NCBI GenBank assembly: GCA_963580455.1
Contig: OY756958.1
Location: forward strand, 28,284,501 to 28,348,500
DNA length: 64,000 nt
From: Euonymus europaeus
Taxonomy: Eukaryota > Streptophyta > Magnoliopsida > Celastrales > Celastraceae
Direction: 5' to 3'
The notes below the pieces were generated by a model. It ran no database searches. It had not been told where the DNA came from and saw only the letters and a program-made list of their open reading frames with translations. The first letter of the stretch is position 1. Each line of letters starts with the position of its first letter. The position numbers were made by a program, and so were the translations under genes. Positions 22,901-35,843 of the stretch are shown here, in pieces.

Positions 22901-25900
22901 ACAATATGGGATTGTTTTGCAACTAATCTATCACTCCTTTTGGGGAAAAAAGACTTGATACCAGTTGATTGTATCCTAATTCAATCATAGTATACTGACC
23001 TGACATAACACCCTAACTTCATCAAAAGCAGTAGTTTAAATGCAAACTATCAGAAACTGTAGCCAATACTTCAGAGCATAAAATAAAAATTAACCAGTTA
23101 AATCTAATGAAAATTAAGCCTACAAGATAAACTACATTGTTCCACCCAAGGACTATAGACTGAATATATTCACTCACTAAGCACATTACCTGCACCAAAA
23201 TCACTTTCTCCTGCACCATACCGACTGCAACCCTGAAAAAGAAAGACAAGGAGTCCGTGACCGAGGAACAGAAGAAAGAGTTACTCCTGATATTTTGAAA
23301 AACCACACTCAAATCCTTCTTCAGAGAGATTTAAAAAATAAAAATATTAAAATATTTGTAGTATAAATACACACATCTCTCTTATATGAAAATATGTATA
23401 TTCTATGTGCATAACATCCAATACAGCATCAAATTCAATGTTACCGCCCTAGCAATCCATGGCATGCAAGCAAAACTGCTACAAGCTGAAGAAGTGAAGA
23501 TTCACTCTGTACATTCATTTTTTCACAGTCAAGTCCTCAAAAAGTTAATGAAATCGGCGATAGTTGGTTGCACATCCATGATTAGGATACGGGATGGTTG
23601 CATACAATAATAAATCAACAAATAATAAAAGCCCCACTTTCACTACAGAATGCTTAGTATTTTCAATTAATCACAAAAGAACAAGCATCTGACAAGTATT
23701 ACATATGACAAGTCATGAGTGTATCTGAATAGAAACTGCAATACAAATCTATCACCATATGTATGATACGTCACACTTTAAGTGTCAGTGAAAGGTCTTA
23801 TCAACACTGTGTAATGATTCAGCCAAACAAACTGTATGACAAGCTAAACTGATGTCCAACATTTAATCACCAGTAGTAGCATTTCCATCGCCTCAAACCA
23901 AACAATTCCTCAAGTGACGTATATTGATAAACAAGCACATACCTCAATATTGTAAAGCCCAATTTTCCCATCAAATGAAGAAGTTGATACAACTCCAGGC
24001 ATCTTCGGGTACCAGTGTACATCAAAGTTCCAGTTTGTGCCAGCTGGCAATTCACAGACAATCTGCAAGCAAAATTGGAAAACACGCCAGCATTATTAAA
24101 AGAAAGAGCTGTAATCAAACAAACAATCAGAAACCAGGGGAAAAAAATCTGAACACAAAACACATGGCAACAGAAGGCATAAACCCAATGAGGCATCGTC
24201 CTACCTCTCCAGTAACTGTGTCCCAGCAAATAGTTCGATTATCCTTGGCACAAGTTAGTAAATACGAACTGTCATTGGGACACCATGCCATAGAAATTAC
24301 ACCTGATACAAGACATGGAGTCAATGGTAACAAGTTAAAATCACTATGAGCATGTTCGGTTACGATAACTTCTTTTAAAACCATAAAAGTATCATAGTCT
24401 CAAAGGCAATATTACTTCGCTTCTAACTTAGGGAAGACCGGAAGAACAAATTCCTAAGCAAAAAGGGAATAAAGGGCATACGAACAAAAGTTAATATTTC
24501 CCTTGATGTATATGCATGAAACGTCACACCTTGGTTCCATTTCAATGAACTACATGTCTTTTGCAGTTCAAATAAATCTATCAGGAAAATCTAAGAAATG
24601 CATAGCAGTGTAAACTATTAGGAAGCTCAAAACAAATCACTTCAAAACTTTAAGAAATGCAAACAAGGGAAACGTTAAACGTCAGATGAAAGAAATATTT
24701 AACACATGAGCATGTAAACCAAATAAAATTTCAGACTTAAGATTGAGTGGGAGAGCAATACCTGGAAATATAGAATATATATTTGTTAAAGGAGAAAATA
24801 GAGAGGGATGAATAATGATATAATGGAAGGATGTGTAATGTATATTGGTGAAGCAATTTAACCATGAAAACTTTAAATTTCAAATGTGGACCAAACATAG
24901 TATTCCAAATTCAAGAAAAAAGAAACAATTTCAGAGCGATTGATTCTTCAAGGAGCCTATGAATTCCAGATCCAAACAAAATCGCCTCATTATCATAAAT
25001 GAAGCATAAAAAATGCAACATAAGTGTGCAAACATATAGATTTCATAAACAACAATTTGAGAAAAATTGACACAAAGGTGGAAGGCATTTGTTATACTTC
25101 ACTCTAATGCCAATGGGTAATAAGTACGAGCATAAACAGAAAAACTATAAATCAGATACAAACTTGAAAGGAAGCATCCTGCTCGATACCTCTGGTGTGC
25201 CCCACATACTCTTTAACGGGTGTGATTATGTTCCTCATATCCCAAAGCTGAGTGCATACAACAATATGAGTAATCAAGATTTCAAAATTTAATCATACTA
25301 TCATATGTGCAAAATAATTACCCTCAAAGCAGGAGAAGAATCTTCATCCGATGCAACAACAAGCTGCGTAGCAACATCAGGATTCCACTGTAAAACCGAG
25401 CTCCGTCTTCTCACAGGATCTGCAAAACTGCAATTTGGCACATTCCATGTCAGCTTATGATCAGACAAAGCCAAATATAACATTGGACAATCCAAAAAAA
25501 GGCGCACAATAAGAACATGGAGCTTATTGTTCTAAGTGAGGATTAATTTTTTAGTTGGAAGTACGAACAATAACTTGTATAGGGAAATGGAAGAGTTTAC
25601 CAATTCCACGGACACGGGACACCATCTACAATCATAAACCAAAGGTTCTAAAGAAGGATCATCTAAATTTGACAGGATGAAAGGAGGAAAATCTGCACAT
25701 CAAGAACTATGATCTTATTCCACTTTAATATTGTGGATTAGGAGGAAATGAGGAGTTCCCTTAGGATGCTCTATGGAAACAAACGGTTTTTCATCAAAAT
25801 CTTTCTTTGTACAGAAGCATATTGGAGAGAATCCTCACAATTTATTACTTGAGAATAAAAGGGCCTAGTCATGAATAGAAACCTTCTTCACAAAAATGGG

Positions 25901-28460
25901 GAGAATCAGTAAGTCACACTCATTTGTATTATGACAAGCTAGTAAATTGGGGGACGATGTCATCTCCTGTGAGAATTTCTTGGGTTAGAACCGGTTCGGG
26001 AAGCAAGAAATAAAGGTAGGTAGATATAATAGAACTTCAAAAAAGTCATAAAGTCATTGTAGGCTAGATACGCTAATTTGGTATAGCATTTGGATGCAGA
26101 GAAATAAAGAGTGTTTTCCTTTATTTACTTTTAGGGATAAATGGGTTCAAACTCCTTGGTTGTGTTAAGGGGAAACTTCATGGAAATAGAAATGTGTAAA
26201 TAGAGATCATAGATTCCCTGTCCTTTCCTTGGTAAATGTTGGCGCCCCCTTGTTGCCATTTCCTAAAAAAAATTATACTCAAAAGAAAACAAAAATGAAA
26301 GGAGCTTGCCTTATCACTGGTTTTTGCTTCTTTAGATCCCAAACCACTGCAAAAAATAAAACAAACAACATCCAACTTTAGCAAAAGCAATCAAAAAATA
26401 GCACAGATTGTATGGCAAGTCGATTTCCTCACCATTTGTTCCATTGTAAGAAGTGGATGCTAATATATGCTGAACCTTGCTGTTCCAAGAAAGAAATGAT
26501 ATTTCACCTTGTGCAGCAGAACCACTACCCTGCAATTAGTACTCAAAAATAGTATCAGACGCCCCAGCAGATCTGCCAGTAACAAAGGGCAAAACGCCAT
26601 GTCACTTGAGAGAGGAAGGGAGATAGCTTTATCCCCCACACAAAACAAATAAGGAAAGAACAAAAGAAAAAAACAAACAAACTAGAGCAAGACACTCACA
26701 GCCCAAGATTTCATCAAAAACTGAACCCAAATCATAGACACCTCAACCGAGTAATACTCTACACTCTACAGACATCTTGATATAATAAAACTTCAAAAAT
26801 ATGGTCTGGAATTGGATTGCATGACTATAAGAGAGATTGAGTAACCAGAAGAGGGGCTTCATACCTTGAGAGGTGGGAAATGAGAAGGCTCTGCAGGTCT
26901 AGCAAAATCCCATATGCATATTTCACCATCATCAGCACCAGATGCCAGCAAGTTAGGAGAGAGGGCATTGAACTCAAGACCACGAACCTGAGTCACAGGG
27001 AAGATAAGTAAGCACCACAGGCACTTAGTCTATGACTACTAGGTAAAAAGGCAAGAGTAATGACGATATTTGATTACGGAAACTTACAGGCCCTTTATGC
27101 CTTGAAAGATGTCCAACAAGAGCACTTTCACTTGCATCAGAGCTGGAAAAATAAATTTAAATCACACACAGAACTACTTCTTGTTGTTCCACCAAATAGT
27201 GGCAATAAGGAAACTATGCAAATGCGCAGGTAGCCTTGCATTGACCTGTGTATTAAGTCCTCAAATTCGAACAAAACCTACCAGCCTCATTAAGACTCCG
27301 GTACCATATTAGTCACGAAATTTCTAATAGTTTTTTTACCGTTTCAAAAGATTTTCAATTAATTTTTCATTGAAAAACAAAAGGAAATATCGTTATGCAA
27401 GCAAATAAGTCGCTGAACTCCAATTCTACTCTTCCTCCCAAACCTGATATTATCAAATCAATAACACAAATAACATCACTCTAGCCCACAGTAGTTTCCC
27501 TCCATAGAACCCAAACAATACTGAAGACAAATACACATAATACCAAATCAAACCCAGTAGTATACTTGCCAGTTAAATGATGACCAAACTTTGGCAATGC
27601 TAGAAATCAAACAAAGGAAAAATCTGAAGATGCCAATCACCAATCATCAGTACTAAGGCAACGAACCTTTCTTGTATCATTTCTTAATGGCATCAAGTGC
27701 TCATTGGACAAATAAACCTAAATAATGATACCTGAATCTTTTGTCAACAAAAAAAATCCTTCACCCGGTCACCCCTATTCAAGCTTGGCTTCAGAGATAG
27801 CATTTGCTTGAAGCTCACATGACTAAATCTTTCCCAGGGTACAAAAAACAGTACTTTTGTTCTTGTGTCCCTTTTAATTGGCAATTTATGAGCTACTACT
27901 GACAAAATATAACTTAAATTAAAAGACAATAAATTGACACTAGATATTAATGTCAGAGTAGAATGCATTTCATAATACAACACACAAAACAATAGAATTC
28001 CAATAAAATTCGTTTCTTAGCATTGCCATCTTAGAAACTGTGGAACGGATTAAAAGAAGACAACAGTCCACAAGTAATTCAACTCATTTAGATCAATTAA
28101 ATCAAAACGAGGGAAAAAAAATAAAATCGGAAGCCCAATATACCGAATCAGAGACAGAGGGTTCCATATGTCAATGCTGCCGTCGACAAGACCGCCGGCA
28201 ATGAGACCGAGGGCAAAACTATCAGAACCGGATCCGTTCTTGCCCCATGAAAGACGGTTGAAGCGCTCGGAGCTTGGTGTTTCACCAACAACGGGGAGGT
28301 CACGATCGTCTGACTGGAAATCAAGCTTAAAGATCTCGAGGTTCGAGGAGGAGCTGAAAGAAAGATCCACAGCGCCAGCCATGGTCCCGGCCGCCATGTA
28401 CTGTGAGTCCGGCGCCATGGCCACTGACGCCGATCTGCTTATCCCCTTTATACACGCCAT
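17000..28460 (-). CDS. SEC31B: COPII coat protein SEC31
   Basis: The outer-shell subunit of COPII vesicles; it pairs with SEC13 and drives budding from ER exit sites. 22 exons, high to low: 28460-28144, 27142-27088, 26987-26865, 26529-26433, 26346-26310, 25427-25322, 25247-25190, 24302-24205, 24062-23943, 23232-23190, 22566-22457, 22361-22234, 22124-21569, 21008-20916, 20132-19947, 19871-19658, 19141-19029, 18910-18740, 18602-18477, 18396-18114, 17474-17236, 17089-17000. Phases close to 1120 residues, close to Arabidopsis SEC31B (about 1104). Seen: N-terminal WD40 repeats (residues 1 to about 340, e.g. [13 protein letters not shown]), an alpha-helical core ([19 protein letters not shown]), a Pro/Gln-rich region (about 800-1010), and a conserved C-terminal helical domain ending [10 protein letters not shown]. 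The intron after 26310 uses a GC donor. Intact and very likely functional. Confidence 0.94.
17541..17847. repeat. 153 bp tandem duplication in a SEC31 intron
   Basis: Two copies (17541-17693 and 17694-17847) differ at a handful of positions. Both contain ATGGATTACATAACAGACAT and end in ATTTTATTTGTGC. It lies in the intron between exons 18396-18114 and 17474-17236. Confidence 0.9.
21104..21465 (-). mobile_element. Tandem pair of Au-like tRNA-derived SINEs
   Basis: On the minus strand, two head-to-tail copies (about 21290-21445 and 21115-21275) each start with a tRNA-like head. The first-position copy has GTGGTAGAGTTGCAG then a box-B-like TTTCGATTCC; the second has CTAGTGGTAGAG then TGTTCAATTCC. 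Each continues into the Au SINE body, with CCGCCC and GTGCAC near the 3' end. ACATTAATCA flanks the pair at 21104-21113 and 21456-21465 and may be a target duplication for the composite. The pair is in the SEC31 intron between exons 22124-21569 and 21008-20916, in the same orientation as the gene. Confidence 0.75.
26060..26180 (+). repeat. Possible LINE ORF2 C-terminal remnant in a SEC31 intron
   Basis: The plus strand reads [15 protein letters not shown] before decaying. This resembles the W..IW.eRN..F motif at the end of plant LINE reverse transcriptases. The stretch is short and the surrounding intron sequence has no other recognisable part. Confidence 0.3.
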
Positions 28461-30699
28461 AATTGACACCAAGCGCCCTCAGCAATTCCTTACAGCAAGT
28501 CCTTATCGAATCCACACCACTGATATCTGGATCTAATATTATCAAGATTCATATATATCTCGCTCAATTGAAGGAGGTGAAGATCTACGGATATTGTATA
28601 CGGAAATAAAGAGATCGTTTTCGGATCCGAAGAAGTGTTTAATTTGGGGAATTAGGGTTTGATCTATATGAGTAAAGACGAAGAGGTTTCAACACTCTCG
28701 TGTCGCTATGCCTCTATTGAGGTTCTCTTCTCGCTGGTTTTTGTGTGCGCTCGTGTGTTTAGTGTGAAATTCTAGTGATTTGTTTTTATTTAATTAAAAA
28801 TACAACGTTGAAGGGTTAAATTATCCTTAAAGTACGTTTTAGGAACAGTTTAGTGGGAAAAAAAAATTAACCGCAGGTGTTGTCAAGATTTACGTTCACG
28901 ATGACGAATCCCATGTCGACACGTGTTAAAATGAAAGTTTTTACCTTCTTTGAGGTAGCCGTTAAACAGTAATACACGTGTTAAAATGGAAGTTTAACCT
29001 ACTTTGAGGAAACTGCTGAACAGTAACGACTAAACATAACAATGCAACTGAATTATACCCTGATTTCACTTTCGTTCTTAAAGTATTTTTCTCAGTTTTG
29101 TACACTAATAATGTTAAAGTACCATTTTTATCCTTCACATAGGTTTCAGGTGTGAAAAAAATCACATGTGATAAGTATTTATCATTTTCGCCCGCTGATC
29201 TTTGTAGTGATCTCAATCGAATTGCTTGCAACTTTTGGGGGCAAGAGATCCAACGAGGGAAACTTCGAGAATTGTTCGCAACTTCTTGCAGGGCAAGGGA
29301 TCCAATGGGGGGAAATGACTTGGGTGAAATGGCGTCCCATTTGTGATTACAATCACAAATATTCCAGCGAGATAACTTTCGTGATTTCATAGGGATTTTA
29401 CTCGTCAAACAAGGATGATGGTTGTTTACCGACGCTAAATCATTTATGCGCGAGTCCTCGCCACTATCCTCATTCTACCAAAGAGGATAATCTCCGTCTT
29501 ATAGTTGGTTTATTATTTTCTATGCAAAGGAGTTATTATCGCAGGGTCTTCGTTGCAAGTTAAAAATCGTGTCGAACATTGATTTGGACAAAAGACTAGT
29601 CATTAATTCATTGGTTCAACTAGTGGATCATCGATTGAATTGCATATTTAATTAAAATTAAATAATAATATTAAAAATAAATACCTTAATAATATCATAA
29701 GATTATACATAAAATATATAAGACATTATAAAATCAAATTTATGTCATATATTTAACACATAACAATACACCTAATGATATATATGTGTGTATGTGAAAA
29801 TAAAGTTTTTCAAAGTCAACAATATATTATAAAAAATCAATTAATAGCCAAATTACCGTTCAAATTAACATTATAAAAGAACACATATGACATTTCAAAA
29901 TCTATTTTTTTTTAAAAAAAAACCGTCCTAATATTATGGGTTCAATCAGCTGAATTTTATAAAAACTAACGAATTTGATCGATTATTCCTGATTTAATTA
30001 CTTAACCGATATGAATTACAGAATCATATTGTCCTAATCATCAGTTCACCGATTTTAAGGTATGATCGACTGACACAATCCAGTTTTAATAACACTGATT
30101 CATTGACATTGGCCTAAACTTTGACGAAGTTTCAGATGGAGCTTCAATGGTGACAAAGATGCCGGAGGAGAGATGGAGAGATGAGCAGTGAGATAGAGAT
30201 TTGAGATTTTGAGCGTCAGATCTGGCTCAATAAAATGAATAGCCAAGATCATTTCAGCTCAAATAGGCCCATTGGAGCTGGAGCTCATGGGAGAAAAGGG
30301 TGCATTACATCAATGTATTGCATGTTGGATATTATCGAATAATTCCCCGACCACACTAAAAAAGTTGAGTGACTTCCGGGGAAAATAAAAGACTTGGTTA
30401 AACTTTTCTTTAAAGGACAAGGAGCCATCGGTATTAATGTAGTATCCTTTTTTAGGTGGCTTCGGAAGTTCGGATGATGTTGTGGACTATGTCCGCGGAG
30501 TGCCCAAAAGCAGAAACACCGAACTTATCCGCACGCGCGCACTACTTGAATGCATATCAACAAATTCCCCCGAACCGAAACCCAACTACCCAACGCACAA
30601 CCTCCATAGCCATAGACATCAGCGGCGCTGCCAGTGAAAGCGCTTCCACCTAATCTACTGAAATTATCACCAGTTGCAGAAGCGATTAGAGAGAGGAAG
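28461..30699. promoter_or_regulatory. Divergent intergenic region, SEC31 and methyltransferase promoters
   Basis: 2.2 kb between two divergently transcribed genes. On the SEC31 side AAACCCTAAT (telo-box, minus strand, 28651-28660) sits in the leader or proximal promoter. A duplicated G-box segment is at 28919-29028. A perfect 10 bp-arm inverted repeat, ATTTGTGATT with AATCACAAAT, is at 29339-29360. 29640-30100 is plain AT-rich sequence. 30450-30699 is the likely methyltransferase 5' leader. No gene seen. Confidence 0.55.
28919..29028. repeat. 55 bp tandem duplication carrying ACACGTGT
   Basis: Imperfect copies at 28919-28973 and 28974-29028. Each begins ACACGTGTTAAAATG and contains CTTTGAGG and GAACAGTAA or AAACAGTAA. 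ACACGTGT is a palindromic G-box/ABRE-type core, so the duplication doubles the site. Confidence 0.8.
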
Positions 30700-33600
30700 A
30701 TGTACAGGGACGTGTCGAGCTTAAACTCGTACAACTACGGTGACGCGCTTTACTGGGACGCGAGATACGTGCAGGAGGGAGGATCCTTCGACTGGTACCA
30801 GCGCTACTCTGCTCTGCGACCATTCGTGCGACACTACATCCCTACCTCTTCTCGTGTTCTCATGGTTGGCTGTGGCAATGCCCGTAATTTCTCCCTCAAT
30901 GCCCTTTGATCCATTTTTTGATTTCATTGTTTAATCAATGTTGCCCATATTTGTGATTTAGTTTTTCCTTCTCATCATTTACATATCGGCATGAATTTTA
31001 ATCAAATTTAATTGCCATTGCATGAGGACATGAAACTATGCTATTTTAGACTTGATAAAAAAAACTTATCTTGTATGAAGAGAAAATTTTCTTTCTGGTC
31101 TGGATTGAAGGGCCCAGTTTAAGCAGCTTAGTACGAGATTGAATTTTGAAATCTTTGGAAAGTTTGAAGTTTTTGAGGTTGTGGGGCTAACTTTGCATTA
31201 GAAAATAAAGCAGCTAATAAGGCTGCTTTGCTTTAGTTATTTAACTTTGAGAGCGACTGATTTTAACTTATGTGCAGATCTATCAATATTCATTGAGACT
31301 AATTTTCTTTATCTTCTGACATGGTTCAAAATTTCTCAACTTTGCAATAAGTACCCTTGGGACACCTTTCTCACTTCAAATGTGCTAGCACCTTGTCACC
31401 AGCTTCATATCCTTGCTCTATTTGATGTTGATTTGCTTCTGTCATATTAGACTCATTGCTAACCTTCTTCCCGAAGCTTTCAAATATGCTCAGCAGAAGC
31501 ATGTCACGATCGTGACCTCAGCTGAATTTGCTAACCTTCTTAACTTAACGTTTTGGTTTTTGAACATATAAATGCCCTTTAAAGTGGCTAATCGTAGACA
31601 TACATTCTTTAACTTCTTTGATAGGTTTGAAGTATATTTTTGCTTCTATAAATGAAATGAATTTAAGCTCAGTGTGATGATCCATGTCACATTTGTATAG
31701 TCTTCATGTCTTGCCCAAATGAATTTAATCATTTAGACCTGTTGTGTGATATTTTGTATATTTGCGTCATGTGTATTTAATTATTTATGCAGCTTTTTGA
31801 TTGTCCTTCCCCTGGCCCACTCTGTTTTTTCACTTACAGTCATGTCAGAGGATATGGTCAAAGATGGATATGAAGGCATAATGAACGTTGACATTTCTTC
31901 AGTTGCCATTGACACGATGATGAGAAAATATGAGGGCATGTCTCAGTTGAAATGTATCTTGTTAAATGAACACTTCCATTACACATTTGAAAATGTTATT
32001 TTGATATTCAATATAACTGTGTCTATAGCCACCTAATTTTCCCTTATAAATTTCAATAGATATGCAAATGGATGTCCGGGATATGAGCTTCTTCCCCGAT
32101 GAATCTTTTGATAGTATTATTGATAAAGGTGTGGATAACTGGATATACTTTTAAATTACACGTTATTCATATATTGCTGCCTTTCATATTAAATTTATTG
32201 ATGTTTCTACATTGATAATGCTCCGTTGATGTTGAACCCACACCACGGCTCACTGATACTCAATTAGGAACTCTTGATTCTTTAATGGTATGATTCATTC
32301 TTGAATTGTATTGTTATTCTTTACGTTCATTTATGGCAACTGTAACTCTTCTTGGGTTTGCAATTTCAGTGCTGTACTGATGCTCCAGTAAGCTCTGCAC
32401 GGATGCTAGGTGAAGTGAGCAGGTTGTAAATTTTCTTTCACTTGTAAGCTCTGTTCTGATTTTGGTTTTTTTCTTTTCATGCACACTGATGAACATGCTT
32501 ACATAATGCTTGGGCCCTGCAGTGTTAGGTGCCCTACTAAATGGGTTCCCATGAGGAGTCATCATTCAAACCCAGTCATAACTCTTGCATTTCTCTGTAG
32601 GTCTACATGTATATCAGTATATGTGCACAAAGGCATGGAATTTACACGTCCTGAAATCCATATGTTACTTATGGAGCTGCACATATTTCTATTTATTTAC
32701 TCAAATTACAATTTTCACGGAATGAAGTCAATAAATTTGGTTCTTTCCTCACTTGTAGGCTGCTTAAACCTGGAGGGATCTATATGTTGGTAACCATATT
32801 CCCACAGATTAAGATTCAATGTTGTCGTTGATGTTATTTGATTTGACATTTCAGAATGCATTATGTGTTCTTAAATTGGCATCCACAGATAACCTATGGT
32901 GATCCAAAAGTTAGGATGCATGTTTTGAAGCAGCCTGTATGTGATTGGAAAATTACGCTCTACATAATACGTAAGTTTTCTCCCTCCTATTCCTTTTCCT
33001 CTTCTTCCTTTATTGTTTAGCTGTAGTGGAACTATTTCCACTTCATATATTGTTGGTTATATAGCAGTGGTTCCCTCTCCCAACATTTTCGGTAACTTGG
33101 ACAGGACAATGCCTTTTTTGTTATGTAGAAAAGATTTTCTCTCCCAACTTTATTCCTTAGTGAAAATGAGCCCCTCTACTCTTTTTTTTTTGTTCAGAGG
33201 AAGCCCTTCAACTTCTGATTTCTTATTCTGAATGCAAAATGTTATTTTTATTATTAATTGGAGCACCGAGGTGCTGCAAAAAAGTTACAAGTTAGATAAG
33301 CTAATGCCACTAAAAATTCCTATCAAAAGCGTTGCTCCAAAGTTTTACAGTACTAAGCCAGTTATTAATGAAGTGATAGAAAGAAGTTTCTTTGTTTTCA
33401 TAGACCCTGCTGTTCCTCTCTTTCCGGACTAGCCAACAGATAGCCATTGGAATAAGCTGTATAAATGATCTGTTGTTCTTGTTTCTGGAACAACACTTCC
33501 ACGCCACTAGCTGAGAGACATGATTGCCGTTCATAACCCAGCTTATTCCCAAGAGATAGAGGAGCCTATTTTTGCCATTCGAATAAGACCCTCTAATTCT

Positions 33601-34332
33601 ATTTTTCTGTCCAAATGAGCCCCTCAAAAGCCTAAACCCTCGAAAGGAGCCATTTGATGTAGAAATTGAAGGGCTTCTTTTAAAGAAAAAAGTAGAGGGG
33701 CTCATTTTCACATTTGAAAATTTTTTGGCTTCTAGTGTATTTATTCCTAAAAAAGTACAACTCTCGAGCCTCCTAAATCTGAAACAACTCGAATTCTCAA
33801 TTATAATATGAAAAATGCTTCCTAATGGGAAATTAATTTCGAAAGACTCTTTCAGTTAAAATATAGAACAGAAGGTCAAACATGAAAGCTCCATATGCAG
33901 ATAGAGACTCGAAGGGCTAATCAAGCAAACTAAGCCAATTCTGGCGAAACTTGAAGTTATATATTTCCCTTTTTGGGTCTAAATGCAAGCTTCTATCAAC
34001 ATATACGGGTACTTGAAGTAGACATAAAAATTATTATCTATCGTTAAATTTCTGTTCTCTTGACTCAATGTCTCGTTGGTTTCTTTTGATTTAACAGTGT
34101 ATGTGAATATGACAATTCAAATGGTGTTCTTTCTTTTTCTACTAGAGACTCTCCTTTCTTCCTTTCGTCATGCCTTTTTGTCCTTGCCTTTGCAGCCAGA
34201 CCAGGATTCAAGAGGTCTGGTGAGGGTTCATTAAAGATGTCATTCTTGGAATCCGTTCCTACCAACGAGAAGGGCTTACTTCCACCAGAATTTGTTGTGG
34301 AAGATCCAGATTCTCATTTTATATGTGTGTGA
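30700..34332 (+). CDS. SAM-dependent methyltransferase, METTL13/EEF1A-KMT4-like
   Basis: Class I methyltransferase of the small plant family represented, as I recall, by At4g34360; animal relatives methylate lysines of eEF1A. Exons: 30700-30883, 31840-31953, 32060-32128, 32268-32287, 32370-32422, 32759-32789, 32889-32970, 34196-34332, closing at 229 residues. Seen: an N-terminal YGDALYWDARY and FDWYQRYSALRP signature, SAM motif I VLMVGCGNA at 53-61, the acidic motif IMNVDISSVAI, then DVRDMSFFPDESFDSIIDKG, and the later LLKPGGIYMLITYGDP. The start is the first in-frame ATG after stops and matches the family MYRDVSS beginning. One exon is only 20 nt, but its phase and GTLDSLM content fit. The last intron (1.2 kb) carries a large inverted repeat. 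Substrate in plants is not known to me. Confidence 0.9.
33160..33711. mobile_element. Inverted-repeat element with LINE remnant in methyltransferase intron
   Basis: GTGAAAATGAGCCCCTCTACT at 33160-33180 recurs as its exact reverse complement at 33691-33711. Similarity continues inwards for about 50 bp around AAGCCCTTCAA. I see no clear target duplication. Within, the minus strand reads AICWLVRKERNSRVYENKE and then STVKLWSNAF, which resembles the C-terminus of plant LINE ORF2. It could be a foldback element that captured LINE sequence, or an inverted duplication around a LINE scrap. Confidence 0.6.
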
Positions 34333-35843
34333 AAAGGTGGATGAAACAATGGAGCTAAATGGTTCATGCACGAGTTCGCTAACTTCTGATGTTTTCTAGT
34401 TTTCAATCATGGCGATCTTTGAAGGTATCATGTACTGTAATATCACTCTGTCAAAGCTTTTACAAACACAATGATCAAATGTTGTTTTATTTGCACTTGT
34501 AACACTGGTCATTAAGCATCCTTGGTCTTGTTTTATATTGCGATTTATGCCGATAAGTTTGAATTTCCATTCCTGTTTTTGGATGCAAACAAACAAAGCG
34601 GCCTTCTGTAATTCTGCATGAATGTAATCCATGGAGCTTGTTTACAGAGGGATTATGATTATTTTCATGCTTGTTGGTTATTAGGCCTGTTTTCTATTTG
34701 GGTGGCCAGTTTTCTTCCTACTGCTAGCAGCAGCAGTAGTTTGATGGCAGTGATACACTAAAGGCCAAAATTGACTGACAGAACAAGTTTTTAGATTTTT
34801 TACTTGGATGAGTTGTTATTCAAAGGCACTAATGTTGTTGTTATCTAGAGGTTCAAATCCCTCAACCCTTACCCACAAAAGTTTTCAAAAACCCTAAAAT
34901 ACAGAAATAGTAATGAAATATGAATAAACATGAAACCTAGTAAAAATATCTATCATAGAGAGAGCATTAATTCTATTTCCAAAAATAGGAAATTCCAAAT
35001 TCAGACGGCATTGCACTCTTAAAAAATATTGAGGTTTTGGCCATTAATGCTGGCCTTCTATAGACAATTTACATTAGCACACCTTGCTATTTATTTTGGT
35101 TTTAAAAGGGAAACCCATCTGATGTGCAGAACAAATTGGTAAATAGTGCAAATGTGCAAGAACGCCCAAGAAAAGTTACAAATGGTTATTCTCAATATAT
35201 GCAACTCCTCAAAAGAGAGAACCCAATCAGAAATCACCAATAAAGATGCACAACACATGGCCATTGAGCTACTGCATGGATCTATATCTGGCAATAGTTT
35301 TATTGGTGAGAAAGAAACAAACTTTTTTATAAAAAAAAATTATAAATGGAAAAAATTAATTGTTTTGGTTTATATGAAACGAAAGCAAAGTGGGTCCCGG
35401 AGGAGTGCCAGGTGGACCAGTGGGGCCCAGAATAGAGAGAGATATATACTAGAGAACAAAAGGAGGGCTCTTCAGCTGCCCTAAAAGTGGCAAAAGAATC
35501 ATGCAGCACACTCCAAATAGGAAACAGAAGCCATGCAAACTTGCCGTTTCAGGCCTCTCTCTCAATCGCCATTTGGGGAAAACCAAAAACGCTCTCTTTC
35601 ACCTTCTCTCTCTCTCTAATATATGTATATCAGAATCCCTTTTTATCTTCTACACTATATTAAGCAAAACCCCAAATAAAGACCCTTCTCATTTCTGCTC
35701 TTAACAGAGGCGTAGGAGCAGAGAGGGCTCTCTGTTTTTAAACGGACTGATTTGTTTCTCAGAGAAGATTGAAATTTATTTATTTTGGTGGGTTTTTTCA
35801 ATTAGGGGTTTTTTGTTGTTGTTGTTGGGGTTATTCGGAGGAG
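34333..35843. promoter_or_regulatory. Intergenic: methyltransferase 3' flank and MADS-gene promoter
   Basis: 1.5 kb without a gene. The right end is the MADS gene promoter and leader: a CT-rich run (TTCTCTCTCTCTC, about 35605-35619), an AT-rich TATA-like stretch near 35618-35630, and a T-rich leader up to the ATG at 35844. Nothing recognisable between 34650 and 35380. Confidence 0.5.

Noticed and set aside
33310..33711. A minus-strand protein-coding gene inside the methyltransferase intron
   Set aside because: Only a scrap of LINE-like sequence is recognisable and the frame runs into the inverted repeat arm.
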